Below are positions 47,124-57,209 of a DNA stretch of 64,000 bases, piece after piece. The stretch is taken from assembly GCF_000764225.1 (NCBI RefSeq), contig NZ_JQED01000003.1, positions 310,001-374,000 of the forward strand. Direction: 5' to 3'. The DNA is from Colwellia psychrerythraea. GTDB taxonomy: Bacteria > Pseudomonadota > Gammaproteobacteria > Enterobacterales > Alteromonadaceae. The position numbers were made by a program, and so were the translations under genes. The notes under the pieces were generated by a model, which worked only from the letters and a program-made list of their open reading frames with translations, was not told the DNA's origin and did not search any database. Each line of letters begins with the position of its first letter. Position 1 is the first letter of the stretch.

Positions 47124-47146
47124 TGTCAACAATGAGTTATAAACGA

Positions 47147-48496
47147 TTAATTAGCGGCCATTAACCCAGAGTTAATCGCATTTATATCTGCATCAGTGAT
47201 TGTACCAGCAGCACGTTTTAATAATAAAACATTTTGAATATAACCATATCGTGTTGATGATAAATTACGTTTAGCATTATATAAATTACGTGTGCTATCT
47301 AATACATCAACAATCGTACGAGTACCCACTTCAAAACCTGCTTCAGTTGCTTCTAATGCTTTTTGAGCACTTAATACCGACTGTTCAAGCGCTTTGATAG
47401 CTGAAATACCAGCAATGACCGTATTGTAGGCATTACGGGTTGTGCGAACAACAGTACGATGGGTTAACGATAAGTCTTGGCTAGCAAGTACAAAGCTATT
47501 CTGGGCTTTGCGTACAGAGCTTTGAATAGCACCACCAGAATAAATTGGCACATTTAACTGAACGCCTACTGAGTAACCGTTGACGCCAGGTAAGTCAACT
47601 GAGGCTGCGCTGCCAATTGTTTGCTCTTCATCTTTGCCATTGTAGTTGGCACCAAAGTCTAATGTAGGATAATGGCCTGCACGGGCAATATCAATATTAT
47701 CTTGTGCTATATCGATACCAACTTTAGCGGTAATTAAATCTAGGTTTTTTGCTTCTGCAGTAACTTGCCATTCATCAGCGCTATTTGGTATAGGGGTACT
47801 GGTACTAAAGCGTTCAGTATTTAATATGCTAACGTTTTTAGGGTAAGCATTTGTGATAACTCGCAATTCTTCTTCGGCTTGATAAATTGCATTTTCCGCA
47901 CGAATTTCTTCAGTTACCGCACTGTCAAACTGTGCTTGTGCTTCATAAACATCAGTAATAGCGGTTAGACCCACTGAAAAACGTTGTTTGGTTTGCTCAA
48001 GTTGACGAGCAATGGCATCTTTTTCGGCCGTAGCAAAAACAAGATCATCTTTAGTACTGAGTAAATCAAAGTATGCTTTGGTAACACGAGTAATTAAATC
48101 TTGTTTCGCCACTTGGTAAGTTAAATCACTTTGATGGGCTGCTTTTTCTGCATTATTAAGGCGTAACCAGCTATCGTGATGATAAAGCTGCATATTTAAG
48201 CTAGCGCCATACGTTAAGCTATCAGACTCTTGGTTGATAATTGAAGTATTATCTGTACCCACAAACTCTTGTTCGCCTATTGAGTAACCACCATTAGCTG
48301 AAATTTGAGGTAGTAAAGCTGAACGTGCTTGTACAATATCTTCTTTTACTATCATAAATTGAGCTTGTGATTTAAGTACCACAGGATCGTTTAATAAAGC
48401 CTGTTGATAAACGCTAAGTAAATCGTCAGCTTGGGCTTGTGTACTACTAATGGCAGTAGTTATCGCTATAATTAGTGTGCTTAGTGTTTTATTCAT
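47147..48496 (-). CDS. tolC: TolC outer-membrane efflux channel
   Basis: 449 residues with a signal peptide (to QAQADDL) and two internal repeats, each beginning like DLLSVYQQALLNDPVVLKSQAQ and ANLNVPIYSGG-type (here VPIYSGGAIQSSV). The segments RQLEQTKQRFSVGLTAITDVYEAQAQFD and EATEAGFEVGTRTIVDVLDSTRNLYNAKRNL are the classical TolC helices. It forms the trimeric exit duct for RND, MFS and type I export systems. It is divergent from nudF, the enteric arrangement. Confidence 0.94.
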   Translation of the reverse strand: MNKTLSTLIIAITTAISSTQAQADDLLSVYQQALLNDPVVLKSQAQFMIVKEDIVQARSALLPQISANGGYSIGEQEFVGTDNTSIINQESDSLTYGASLNMQLYHHDSWLRLNNAEKAAHQSDLTYQVAKQDLITRVTKAYFDLLSTKDDLVFATAEKDAIARQLEQTKQRFSVGLTAITDVYEAQAQFDSAVTEEIRAENAIYQAEEELRVITNAYPKNVSILNTERFSTSTPIPNSADEWQVTAEAKNLDLITAKVGIDIAQDNIDIARAGHYPTLDFGANYNGKDEEQTIGSAASVDLPGVNGYSVGVQLNVPIYSGGAIQSSVRKAQNSFVLASQDLSLTHRTVVRTTRNAYNTVIAGISAIKALEQSVLSAQKALEATEAGFEVGTRTIVDVLDSTRNLYNAKRNLSSTRYGYIQNVLLLKRAAGTITDADINAINSGLMAAN

Positions 48497-48639
48497 GAGT
48501 AAGGAATTCCTTGGGTGTATTACTCTTATTCTATATTTATTGATATTCGCTGGTAGAGTATCCTACATGGATTTTCAAATTAACCAAATAAAATAACTGT
48601 TTACTAGTGTAACAAATTATTATTAAAAAGAGATGCTTG

Positions 48640-49281
48640 ATGAAAAGTAATAAAAATAACGCCGTAGCTATGCAAGAATTTGATAATGAACAAGTCTCAG
48701 TGCACTCAGTGGTAACAAAATATCATGGCTTTTTCAAAATGAATGAGTATTCACTGCAGCATAAACTTTTTTCAGGGGAGCAAAGTCAGGTCTTTACCCG
48801 AGAAGTCTTTGAACGTGGTGATGCGGTTGTCGTAATGCCCTACGATGCAAGACGAGATACAGTATTATTGATCGAACAGTTTAGAGCTGGGGCAATAAGA
48901 GGTGAAGATAGTCCTTGGTTATTAGAGTTTATTGCCGGTATGTTCGATGATAATGAATCCCCAGTTGAAGTCGCTATTAGAGAAGCTAAAGAGGAGACAG
49001 ATTTAACCCTTAGTGCAGAAAATTTAGTACCTATTATGGAATACCTTTCTAGCCCAGGAGGGATGAGTGAGCGGATTCATTTGTATTTAGCGCATTTTGA
49101 TAGTGAGCTAGTCATAGAGGGCGCGACTCATGGTTTGCCGGAAGAAAACGAAGATATCTTATTGCACCTTGTTAGTCGAACTCATGCCATGGAGCTTTTG
49201 TCTCAAGGTAAAATTACTAACGCAGCCACTATTATCGGGTTACAATGGCTAGCATTGAATTATCAATCGTTATCGCTTTAA
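48640..49281 (+). CDS. nudF: ADP-ribose pyrophosphatase
   Basis: 213 residues from the ATG at 48640. The Nudix box is GMFDDNESPVEVAIREAKEET, with preceding RAGAIRGEDSPWLLEFIAG and following PGGMSERIHLYLA, which are NudF-specific. It hydrolyses ADP-ribose to AMP and ribose 5-phosphate. It heads the nudF-yqiB-cpdA-yqiA-parE series, all rightward, and diverges from tolC across 140 bp, as in E. coli. Confidence 0.93.
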   Translation: MKSNKNNAVAMQEFDNEQVSVHSVVTKYHGFFKMNEYSLQHKLFSGEQSQVFTREVFERGDAVVVMPYDARRDTVLLIEQFRAGAIRGEDSPWLLEFIAGMFDDNESPVEVAIREAKEETDLTLSAENLVPIMEYLSSPGGMSERIHLYLAHFDSELVIEGATHGLPEENEDILLHLVSRTHAMELLSQGKITNAATIIGLQWLALNYQSLSL

Positions 49282-49408
49282 AGTCCCTTTACTAAATAGC
49301 TTCAGCTCTAAAAGTAATTACTTTAAAGATATTGGTGAGCAAGGACTTAGTTCAAAAAGTCTTATTGTTCAATATATGAGGAGTTAAAATGGCAGTTAAG
49401 AGGCATAA

Positions 49409-49903
49409 ATGAGCTTTTTTCCTAAAAAAAGACTTAATAACGCTGATAGAAAAAGTTACCAACCTAACCTCGTTAGTTTGATGACCTTGTGTGCCAATAA
49501 TTACATGTTACTGCAAAAAATATTAGCTTGTAAAAGTGCGTTAGGCGAGATACGAAACTTTTTTATTAGTGACTTCCTTTCTTATAGCGTCACCATAAAA
49601 GAGGTGACACGATATACGACTGTGATCAGTTTTGAGCAAGATAGTTTAAGTTTATCTTTTAAAAATATTCCAGGTATTGTTGCCACCGCTTTGCATCCGC
49701 GCATGACTATTCGTTTATACCATGATGCTCGAATGGCAGAAGTTCTTGCAACGCAAGATATCAGACAAGTAAAACCACGTTACGATTATCCTAATAGTCA
49801 AATGCATCAGCAAGATGAAAAGCAACAAATTAATCAGTTTTTAAATGAATGGTTACACCTATGTTTGCGCTTAGGGCAAGTGAATGTTGAGCTGCACTCG
49901 TAA
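49409..49903 (+). CDS. yqiB: YqiB-like DUF1249 protein
   Basis: 164 residues, no signal peptide. YQPNLVSLMTLCANNYMLLQKIL, YTTVISFEQ, and LHPRMTIRLYHDARMAEVLATQDIRQVKPRYDYPN match the DUF1249 family. Function unknown. Its place between nudF and cpdA is conserved in gammaproteobacteria. AAGAGG precedes the ATG. Confidence 0.88.
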   Translation: MSFFPKKRLNNADRKSYQPNLVSLMTLCANNYMLLQKILACKSALGEIRNFFISDFLSYSVTIKEVTRYTTVISFEQDSLSLSFKNIPGIVATALHPRMTIRLYHDARMAEVLATQDIRQVKPRYDYPNSQMHQQDEKQQINQFLNEWLHLCLRLGQVNVELHS

Positions 49904-49951
49904 TTTGTTACGTATAAATCTTTACAGACTTAATTTATAAAGTATTAATGT

Positions 49952-50743
49952 ATGACCATAACAGATTCTCATTTTTTAAATAACCAAGCTGTCGTGTTTG
50001 CACAAATAACGGATAGCCACTTATTTTCTTCAGTGGATGGCTTACATCATGGGCATAATGTCTTCAAAAACCTTAAAAAGGTTTTACATAGTATTTACGA
50101 TAACCCGACGATAAAGTTTATTGTCTTTACTGGGGATTTGACTCAAGATCATAGTGAGCAGTCATACCAAAATTTTGTAGATTGCGTGCAGGAATGCCAA
50201 ATTAGCGTGCCTATTTATTATTTGGCCGGTAATCATGATGACCCCGAGTTACTTGCTAAATATTTTTCAGTATCGCCCTTTCAAAGCGACAAAGAAATAA
50301 ATTTACCACATTGGCAAATTCAACTTGTTAATAGTAAAAGCGAAACTCCAGCTGGATATGTGACTGAACATGCATTTGAGACATTGCAATCAGCTATCAA
50401 AAAAAATAAAAGCCAGTTACTTATGATGCATCATCACCCCATTGATGTTGGTTATTTTATAGATAATCATGGGTTGGAAAATAAAGATGCTTTTTGGCAA
50501 GTTATTAATGCTTATAGCAATATAAAAGCGATTGCTTGTGGGCATGTTCATGGTGATATGACACTGACAAAGCCTATATCGAACCCATTAAATGAGCCAG
50601 TTACTTTATATACTTGTCCTGCAACGTCAATCCAATTTGATCCTAATGTGGAAGGCGTAGCTGCTTTATCGAAAGGACCCGGTTATAGAGTTTTTCAGTT
50701 AGGCTCTGATGGTGAATTAAACACTAATGTTGTTATTTTATAA
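49952..50743 (+). CDS. cpdA: 3',5'-cyclic-AMP phosphodiesterase
   Basis: 263 residues of the calcineurin-like phosphoesterase fold. Metal ligands: AQITDSHLF (D-x-H), TGDLTQDHS (GD), AGNHDD (GNH), MMHHHPID and CGHVHGD (GHxH). It hydrolyses cAMP and so lowers CRP activity. Order nudF-yqiB-cpdA-yqiA-parE matches E. coli, which supports the name. The full set of motifs suggests an active enzyme. Confidence 0.92.
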   Translation: MTITDSHFLNNQAVVFAQITDSHLFSSVDGLHHGHNVFKNLKKVLHSIYDNPTIKFIVFTGDLTQDHSEQSYQNFVDCVQECQISVPIYYLAGNHDDPELLAKYFSVSPFQSDKEINLPHWQIQLVNSKSETPAGYVTEHAFETLQSAIKKNKSQLLMMHHHPIDVGYFIDNHGLENKDAFWQVINAYSNIKAIACGHVHGDMTLTKPISNPLNEPVTLYTCPATSIQFDPNVEGVAALSKGPGYRVFQLGSDGELNTNVVIL

Positions 50744-50826
50744 ATAGTTAAGTATAACATTACTATAATAAATACATAGTTACCTCCTTTGTAACAGAGT
50801 CGCTATTTTATAATTAGAAAAGTATA

Positions 50827-51432
50827 ATGATGAAAAAAAACATCCTTCATATTCATGGTTTTAACTCATCTCCATTATCGTTAAAAGCAGAGCAAACTCG
50901 TGAGTACATTGCTAATAACTTTCCTGATGTTGGTTTTTATTGTCCGCAATTAGCAACAACGCCATCGAAAGCAATTAGTCAATTAGAGCAGATCATTGAA
51001 ACACAAGTGGTAAATACACAATGGTGTTTAATCGGTTCTTCATTAGGTGGCTATTTCGCAGGTTATCTAGCGAAAAAATATAACTGTTTAGCGGTATTGG
51101 TGAATCCGGCGATTGCACCTTATAAATTATTACAAGAGTATATTGGTGAGCAAGTTAATCCTTATACAGAGGAAGTATACCAAGTGACTGAGGATCATAT
51201 GCAGCAACTGAAAGGGCTTGAGCAAACTGCACCTGCAATTGATTGTAATAAAAAAAATAATTACCTAGTTATGGTACAAACAGGCGATGAAGTGTTAAAT
51301 TACCAACAAGCTGTGGAAAAATATCAACATTGTCGATTAATAGTTCAAGAAGGTGGTGACCATAGCTTTATCAACTTTGATAATTGCTTACCCACCATCA
51401 GTGACTTTTTTCAACTAGATAATACCAAATGA
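50827..51432 (+). CDS. yqiA: YqiA-like alpha/beta-hydrolase esterase
   Basis: 201 residues. ILHIHGFNSSPLSLKAEQTREYI is the typical start, the nucleophile is Ser in CLIGSSLGGYFAGYLAKKY, and the catalytic His is in EGGDHSFINF. E. coli YqiA shows esterase activity on short acyl substrates; the physiological substrate is unknown. It follows cpdA and precedes parE, the conserved order. Confidence 0.9.
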   Translation: MMKKNILHIHGFNSSPLSLKAEQTREYIANNFPDVGFYCPQLATTPSKAISQLEQIIETQVVNTQWCLIGSSLGGYFAGYLAKKYNCLAVLVNPAIAPYKLLQEYIGEQVNPYTEEVYQVTEDHMQQLKGLEQTAPAIDCNKKNNYLVMVQTGDEVLNYQQAVEKYQHCRLIVQEGGDHSFINFDNCLPTISDFFQLDNTK

Positions 51433-51554
51433 ATTAATGCTCATTGAGTGATAAATATATGAGTTAGGCTGGTATACAACAAATGAAATTAGCCAGGTGC
51501 AATATACAAGCGCTAATGCCTACACCTTTTAACTGCAATTAAATTGAGTTTCAA

Positions 51555-53441
51555 ATGACCGATCAATACAATTCCGACTCCATTGAAGTACTAAGTGGTT
51601 TAGAGCCCGTTCGGCGACGCCCAGGCATGTATACCGATACCACAAGACCTAATCATTTAGGTCAAGAGGTTATTGATAACTCGGTGGATGAAGCACTTGC
51701 TGGTCATGCACAAAATATTACGGTTATTTTAGAAAAAGATCAGTCACTTGAAATTATAGATGATGGTCGTGGTATGCCAACCGATATTCACCCAGAAGAG
51801 GGATTGTCAGGGGTAGAACTCATCTTTTGTAAGTTGCATGCAGGTGGTAAGTTTTCTAATAAAAGCTACCAGTTCTCTGGTGGTTTGCATGGTGTTGGTA
51901 TTTCAGTGGTTAATGCCTTATCTACCCGTGTTGATGTCAGTGTTAGACGAGATAGCAAAGTCTTTGAAATGGCATTTGAAAATGGTGAAAAAGTTGAAGA
52001 GCTAAGAGAAACAGGCACAGTAGGAAAACGAAACACGGGTACAAGTGTTAAATTTTGGCCTGATGCTAGCTATTTTGATACCGCAAAATTTTCGGTCCGT
52101 CACCTTACTCATTTATTGAAAGCCAAAGCCGTATTATGTCCGGGCTTAACCATTAAATTTCATGATAAAAATGAAGATAAAAAATATCAGTGGTGTTATG
52201 ACGATGGGCTCACAGATTATTTAAAAGATACTGTAAAAGACTATGTATCCTTACCAGAAGAGCCTTTTGTCGGGAGTTTTACGTCACAACATGAAGCGGC
52301 TGATTGGGCCGTTACTTGGCTACCTGAGGGCGGAGAAAGTATCGGGGAAAGTTACGTTAATTTAATCCCTACGATTGCTGGTGGTACCCATGTAAATGGC
52401 CTGCGCCAAGGTTTGCTTGAATCTATGCGTGAATTTTGTGAGTTTAGAAACTTAATCCCGCGCGGTGTTAAACTTACGCCTGACGATATATGGGATAAAT
52501 GTAGTTATATTTTATCTATTAAGATGCAAGACCCACAATTTGCTGGGCAAACTAAAGAGCGATTATCGTCACGTCAATGTGCCGCTTTTGTCACTGGCGT
52601 GGTAAAAGATGCTTTTAGCTTATGGTTAAATGAGCATACAGATAAAGCTGAACTCTTAGCTGATTTTTGTATCAACAACGCACAAAAACGCATGCGAGCT
52701 AGCAAAAAAGTAGTGCGTAAAAAAATCACGCAAGGACCTGCTTTACCTGGTAAATTAACTGATTGTGGTAGCCAAGATTTAGCTCGCACCGAATTATTTT
52801 TAGTGGAAGGTGACTCTGCTGGCGGTAGTGCGAAACAAGCAAGAGACAGAGAATTTCAGGCGATAATGCCATTGAGAGGTAAAATTCTAAATACCTGGGA
52901 AGTCGATTCAGGCCAAATACTTGCTTCCCAAGAGGTGCATGATATTTCTGTCGCTTTAGGTATTGACCCTGACAGTGACGATTTATCTGAATTACGTTAT
53001 GGTAAAATTTGTATCTTAGCGGATGCCGATTCTGATGGACTGCATATTGCTACCTTACTGTGCGCCTTATTTACTCAACACTTTTTATCTTTAGTCCAAG
53101 CTGGCCATGTATATGTTGCTATGCCACCACTCTATCGCATTGATATTGGAAAAGAAGTTTACTATGCATTGGACGAAGCGGAAAAAGATGGCATTTTAGA
53201 CCGAATTGAGGCTGAGAAAAAGCGTGGTAAAGTGAATGTGCAACGCTTCAAAGGGTTGGGGGAAATGAACCCTCCACAATTACGTGAAACGACAATGGAT
53301 CCGAATACTCGACGATTAGTACAATTGACCGTTGACGAGCATAGTGAAACGATGGAAATAATGGATATGTTGCTCTCTAAAAAGCGCAGTGGTGATCGTA
53401 AAACTTGGTTACAAAGCAAAGGTGACATGGCTATCGTTTAA
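51555..53441 (+). CDS. parE: DNA topoisomerase IV subunit B
   Basis: 628 residues. The GHKL ATPase has VIDNSVDEALAGHA, DDGRGMPTDIHPEEG, GGLHGVGISVVNAL. The TOPRIM part shows LVEGDSAGGSAKQARDR, LRGKILN and DADSDGLHIATLL, and QRFKGLGEMNPPQLRETTM is near the end. With ParC it decatenates daughter chromosomes. The RREFQA-type segment and length fit ParE rather than GyrB. parC follows 5.3 kb later. Confidence 0.96.
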   Translation: MTDQYNSDSIEVLSGLEPVRRRPGMYTDTTRPNHLGQEVIDNSVDEALAGHAQNITVILEKDQSLEIIDDGRGMPTDIHPEEGLSGVELIFCKLHAGGKFSNKSYQFSGGLHGVGISVVNALSTRVDVSVRRDSKVFEMAFENGEKVEELRETGTVGKRNTGTSVKFWPDASYFDTAKFSVRHLTHLLKAKAVLCPGLTIKFHDKNEDKKYQWCYDDGLTDYLKDTVKDYVSLPEEPFVGSFTSQHEAADWAVTWLPEGGESIGESYVNLIPTIAGGTHVNGLRQGLLESMREFCEFRNLIPRGVKLTPDDIWDKCSYILSIKMQDPQFAGQTKERLSSRQCAAFVTGVVKDAFSLWLNEHTDKAELLADFCINNAQKRMRASKKVVRKKITQGPALPGKLTDCGSQDLARTELFLVEGDSAGGSAKQARDREFQAIMPLRGKILNTWEVDSGQILASQEVHDISVALGIDPDSDDLSELRYGKICILADADSDGLHIATLLCALFTQHFLSLVQAGHVYVAMPPLYRIDIGKEVYYALDEAEKDGILDRIEAEKKRGKVNVQRFKGLGEMNPPQLRETTMDPNTRRLVQLTVDEHSETMEIMDMLLSKKRSGDRKTWLQSKGDMAIV

Positions 53442-53494
53442 TGGATGCTTCGTCATAAGTTTGCTAGGTGATAAATACATAATAGGGAGTGGAA

Positions 53495-53872
53495 ATGAAT
53501 ACTGAGCATGTACCAGGATATTTAGCGGGTGCTGATAGTGACCCTTTGATGATCGTAATGGCGGTTATTCTTGTCGCTGTCATTTTAATCGCAGGGGTTT
53601 TCTATTTTAAGTTACATGCTGTACCTGAGCATATTGCCCACGGGAAGAATCATAGTCAAATACAACTAATCACCATACTAACTATTCTAGCTTTATTTAC
53701 TCATAACAATATTTTTTGGGTTGCCGCTCTAGTATTAGCTGTTGTTGATATGCCAGACTTCTTAACCCCGTTAAAATCTATTGCTAAGTCATTAGCAATA
53801 ATTGCTCAAAGCAAAAAACAGAAAATACCAGAAAAGACTGAAGATACAGTATCTGTTAAGGAGAATAGCTAA
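53495..53872 (+). CDS. Small membrane partner of HlyD-type protein
   Basis: 125 residues from the ATG at 53495 with GGGAG upstream. Two to three membrane helices (PLMIVMAVILVAVILIAGVFYF; LITILTILALFTHNNIFWVAALVLAVV), then a charged cytoplasmic tail. The next gene starts one base after its stop codon, so they are translated as a pair. Small membrane proteins upstream of HlyD/YibH-type subunits are a recurring pattern. No specific family name is certain. Confidence 0.75.
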   Translation: MNTEHVPGYLAGADSDPLMIVMAVILVAVILIAGVFYFKLHAVPEHIAHGKNHSQIQLITILTILALFTHNNIFWVAALVLAVVDMPDFLTPLKSIAKSLAIIAQSKKQKIPEKTEDTVSVKENS

Positions 53873-55114
53873 ATGTTAGAGGTTATTCTGTGTTCACTTA
53901 TCACCATTTTACCTGATTACTTATTTCGCAAATACCGTCAAGGCAAGACTTGGGGTAAAGAAATTACTTTTTTTACCATGTGGTATGAACTACGTTGGGG
54001 CATATCAGCCTGTGCGATATTATCTATCTCACTAGTCACCTTGATATTTTATTACCATCCGTCTACGACCAACGCATCACCAATGTTTAGAACAGTTTCT
54101 ATAATGCCGGAAAAAAGTGGCAGGGTTCAACACGTATTTGTTGAAAATCATCAGAAAGTTCGAGCTGGTACCGCGATTTTTAGCATGTATGATGAGTCTC
54201 AATTGGCGGCCATTGAACAAGCAGAAGCAAACATTAAGCAAGTTGAAGCAGAGTTTTCTACTGCTTATGCACAACTGGCGATTGCTATAAGTAACGTAGA
54301 GAAAGCAAACAGTACTTATATGCGTTCGAAAAATGAATATGATCGGAAAAAGCAATTATCACTAAAAGGGAATAATATTATTAGTGAAAGTGAAGTACAA
54401 AAGATGGCAGATACATTGGCAATGAATAAAGCCAGCTTATCGGTATCCTTAGCGAACCAAGCCTCAGCGCAAGGGGTCATCGAAAATATTTTACCTGCTA
54501 AAAAATCCAGTGCTATTGAAGTGTTGGAAAGCGCGATTGTTGATGAAGGCAAACGTACTGTCTATGCCCATATTGATGGAGAATTACAACAGTTTGCCTT
54601 GCAGCCAGGGGATTTTGTCAATCCAATGATTCGCTCTGCCGGTATGATAGTGCCATCTGCTGGTGAAGCCTCAGGGAAAGAAGCGGTTCAAGCGGGCTTT
54701 AACCAATTGGCGGCCAATGTTATAAAGGTAGGGACTTTTGCAGAGATCACTTGTTTATCCAAACCTTTTACTATCATCCCTATGAAAGTAGATAGTGTTC
54801 AAAGTGTTATTGCAACAGGACAAGTAAGAACCAATGAAACCTTGTTAGATGTGCAAGAACGTGCTCGACCAGGCACACTTACAGTACGATTAGTCCCTCT
54901 GTATGAAGGTGGTCTTGAGGGCATAATCCCTGGGACAAAGTGTGTAGCCAATGCGTATAGTTATCATCATGAACTGATTGCTAGCGGAAAACTCAGTACC
55001 TCTAAAACAATCTATCTGCATATGGTTGATGCTGTTGGGGTTGTTCATGCAATTATCCTTCGTATGCAAGCCTTGTTACTTCCTGTTAAAGTTTTAGTCT
55101 TTTCGGGCCATTAA
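53873..55114 (+). CDS. HlyD-family membrane fusion protein
   Basis: 413 residues. Hydrophobic N-terminal stretches (MLEVILCSLITILPDYLF; WGISACAILSISLVTLIFYY) are followed by a biotinyl-lipoyl-like strand (VQHVFVENHQKVRAGTAIFSM), a coiled-coil hairpin (about 108-200), and the second half of the lipoyl domain with beta-barrel (AHIDGELQQFALQPGDFV). This is a YibH/EmrA-type periplasmic adaptor. No ABC or MFS transporter is adjacent; the small membrane protein at 53495 is its only obvious partner. TolC could serve as outer channel, which is inference. Confidence 0.85.
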   Translation: MLEVILCSLITILPDYLFRKYRQGKTWGKEITFFTMWYELRWGISACAILSISLVTLIFYYHPSTTNASPMFRTVSIMPEKSGRVQHVFVENHQKVRAGTAIFSMYDESQLAAIEQAEANIKQVEAEFSTAYAQLAIAISNVEKANSTYMRSKNEYDRKKQLSLKGNNIISESEVQKMADTLAMNKASLSVSLANQASAQGVIENILPAKKSSAIEVLESAIVDEGKRTVYAHIDGELQQFALQPGDFVNPMIRSAGMIVPSAGEASGKEAVQAGFNQLAANVIKVGTFAEITCLSKPFTIIPMKVDSVQSVIATGQVRTNETLLDVQERARPGTLTVRLVPLYEGGLEGIIPGTKCVANAYSYHHELIASGKLSTSKTIYLHMVDAVGVVHAIILRMQALLLPVKVLVFSGH

Positions 55115-55180
55115 ACTGATAGGTGTTAATGGATAACTCATCCCATAACACTGTAATGTATATTTAATAGAGTGAAATAG

Positions 55181-55206
55181 AAAACCCTCTTTTATCGAGG
55201 GTTTTT
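55181..55206 (+). terminator. Terminator after HlyD gene
   Basis: AAAACCCTC (55181-55189), loop TTTTATC, GAGGGTTTTT (55197-55206). It separates the HlyD pair from the GGDEF genes. Confidence 0.85.
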
Positions 55207-55298
55207 ATGTCTCAATTAATACGGTTTAACTCTCAGTCTAATTAGTTTTATACTGCCTTTCTCGGTTAATTCCGAGCTGATTATTTAGGAGTTGCTAT

Positions 55299-57209
55299 TT
55301 GTTTTGTTTAACTAAAAGAATGTCCCATACGGGCCAAGTCGTTCTTAGTGGTATTTTCTTCTTTCTTTCGATGGTTGCTCACGCCCAAGAAACCATCGAT
55401 ATTAAGCAGTTTAATCTTGTTACTGAACAAGTAAAAGAATTGAAAAAGACCGATCTAGCACTTTCTCTTAAGCAATTGACCACTTTTGAAAATGTGCTGA
55501 GTTCGCTCACAGTTGAACAAAACCTTCTTTATTTCAAACTACTTGCGGAAATACAAATTGGCCAGAATAAATATAGTGCAGCTAAAAAGACGGCAAACAA
55601 AGGACTTAATATAGGAAAGAGACTTGCCAGTCCAAGTATTTTAATGAGTGAACTCTTGTATTTAAGAGGGTTTGCTTTTGAAAGTTTAGGTGATATCCCT
55701 AGGGCAACTAAAGAATATAAAAGTGGCTTAGAAGTTGCCGAGTCTTTACACGATAAAATACAAATTGCCGTAGGCCTTATTAACCTCGGTGCTATTGCTT
55801 ATTTAACTGACAATTATAAACGCTCTTTAATTTTGCTTAATGATGCTTATAACATTGCAGGACAAACTGATGATGAAGAGTTAAAAGGCACTGCCAATAC
55901 TGAGCTGGGAATTGTTTATGCACACTTAAGGCAAGATGAGCAGTCTATGGCTTATTACCAACAATCATATACTCACTTTAAAAAAGCTGGCTTGTTATTA
56001 GCAGCACACAATAGTTTACATAATATTGCTATCTCGCATACTCGTAAAAAAAATTATGACCAAGCGATTTCAGTTTTTAAAACGTTAATCACTGAATCGA
56101 ATAAAGATACCCCAAGTGATAGCATGTTTACTGTTTATTCCGGTATGGCTTGGGCACATTTAAAAAAAGCTGACAGTAATCCTGATGCAGCCTATGAATA
56201 TTTATTGATGGCTAAACCATACTTACAGTCCACTGAGAAAAATGATCATCAATTAGGGTTTTATTTTGATGAAGCAAATATTTTATATAAATTAGGTCGC
56301 TTTGATGAAGCACTAAATAGTATTGCTCGTATTGAAGAGATATTAGTTAATCACCAGGACATGCCCCGCAGAAAAAGAAGAGGTTATGTCAACATCACTA
56401 ATCTCAAAGCTAAAGTATTCTACAAACAAGAAAAATTTCAACAAGCTTATGAAACAAAATCTCGGGTGCTCTCTTTAACTGATAAATTGTATGAGAATGA
56501 AGATAATCGTTCTATTGAGCAAGTTCGTCTTGAACTAGAAGCAGAGCAGGCAGATAAAAAAAATGAGATATTAAATAGTCAAAAAGCCCGCTATGAAGCT
56601 AGCTTTAATAAAGCAAAGTTAGAAAGTGATGAACAGAAGATATATTTAATCATTAGTGCTTTGCTTGCACTGGCATTTGCTTGGGTTTTAGTAAAGTTAA
56701 TTCAAAGTCAGCACAAGCTCAAGATAGCCCTTAACGTAGATAAACTTACCGGAACAGCTAATAGACACCGTTTAATGTTAAAGTCTCAACAGGCGTTTGA
56801 AGTCGCCAAAGTCAAACAGACCCACTTGAGTTTACTGATGATCGATATCGATCATTTAAAGGATATAAACGACAGAATAGGCCATAGTATTGGTGATGGA
56901 ATTATTGCAAAAGTTGCTTTGATTTGCACTGATATGATGCGAAAAAATGATAGTTTCGGTCGATTTAGCAGTGAAGAATTTATGATGTGTTTACCGAAAA
57001 CTAGTTTAAAATTGGCAATGGAAACAGCTGAATGCATTCGCGCTGGTATTAATGATCACCTATGGCAATTTAACCATCTTGAAAAGGTGACTGTCAGTGT
57101 GGGCGTTGCTACCCTAACAGATGATAACGATCTCATTAGCTTAGTAAAAAGAGCTGAAGAGCAGCTTTATCAAGCAAAAGCGTCAGGAAGAAACAAGGTG
57201 TGCGGATAA
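55299..57209 (+). CDS. TPR sensor with degenerate GGDEF domain
   Basis: 636 residues from a TTG at 55299, preferred because AGGAG stands seven bases upstream. A signal peptide (to AHAQET), six or more TPR-like helix pairs (about 60-400), a coiled coil (about 405-445), one membrane helix (IYLIISALLALAFAWVLV, about 448-466) and a GGDEF domain (about 480-636). The active-site motif is SSEEF (557-561) in place of GGDEF/GGEEF, so the two glycines needed for GTP binding are gone. It is probably catalytically dead and may bind or regulate. The next gene overlaps its stop codon and carries an intact motif. Confidence 0.85.
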   Translation: MFCLTKRMSHTGQVVLSGIFFFLSMVAHAQETIDIKQFNLVTEQVKELKKTDLALSLKQLTTFENVLSSLTVEQNLLYFKLLAEIQIGQNKYSAAKKTANKGLNIGKRLASPSILMSELLYLRGFAFESLGDIPRATKEYKSGLEVAESLHDKIQIAVGLINLGAIAYLTDNYKRSLILLNDAYNIAGQTDDEELKGTANTELGIVYAHLRQDEQSMAYYQQSYTHFKKAGLLLAAHNSLHNIAISHTRKKNYDQAISVFKTLITESNKDTPSDSMFTVYSGMAWAHLKKADSNPDAAYEYLLMAKPYLQSTEKNDHQLGFYFDEANILYKLGRFDEALNSIARIEEILVNHQDMPRRKRRGYVNITNLKAKVFYKQEKFQQAYETKSRVLSLTDKLYENEDNRSIEQVRLELEAEQADKKNEILNSQKARYEASFNKAKLESDEQKIYLIISALLALAFAWVLVKLIQSQHKLKIALNVDKLTGTANRHRLMLKSQQAFEVAKVKQTHLSLLMIDIDHLKDINDRIGHSIGDGIIAKVALICTDMMRKNDSFGRFSSEEFMMCLPKTSLKLAMETAECIRAGINDHLWQFNHLEKVTVSVGVATLTDDNDLISLVKRAEEQLYQAKASGRNKVCG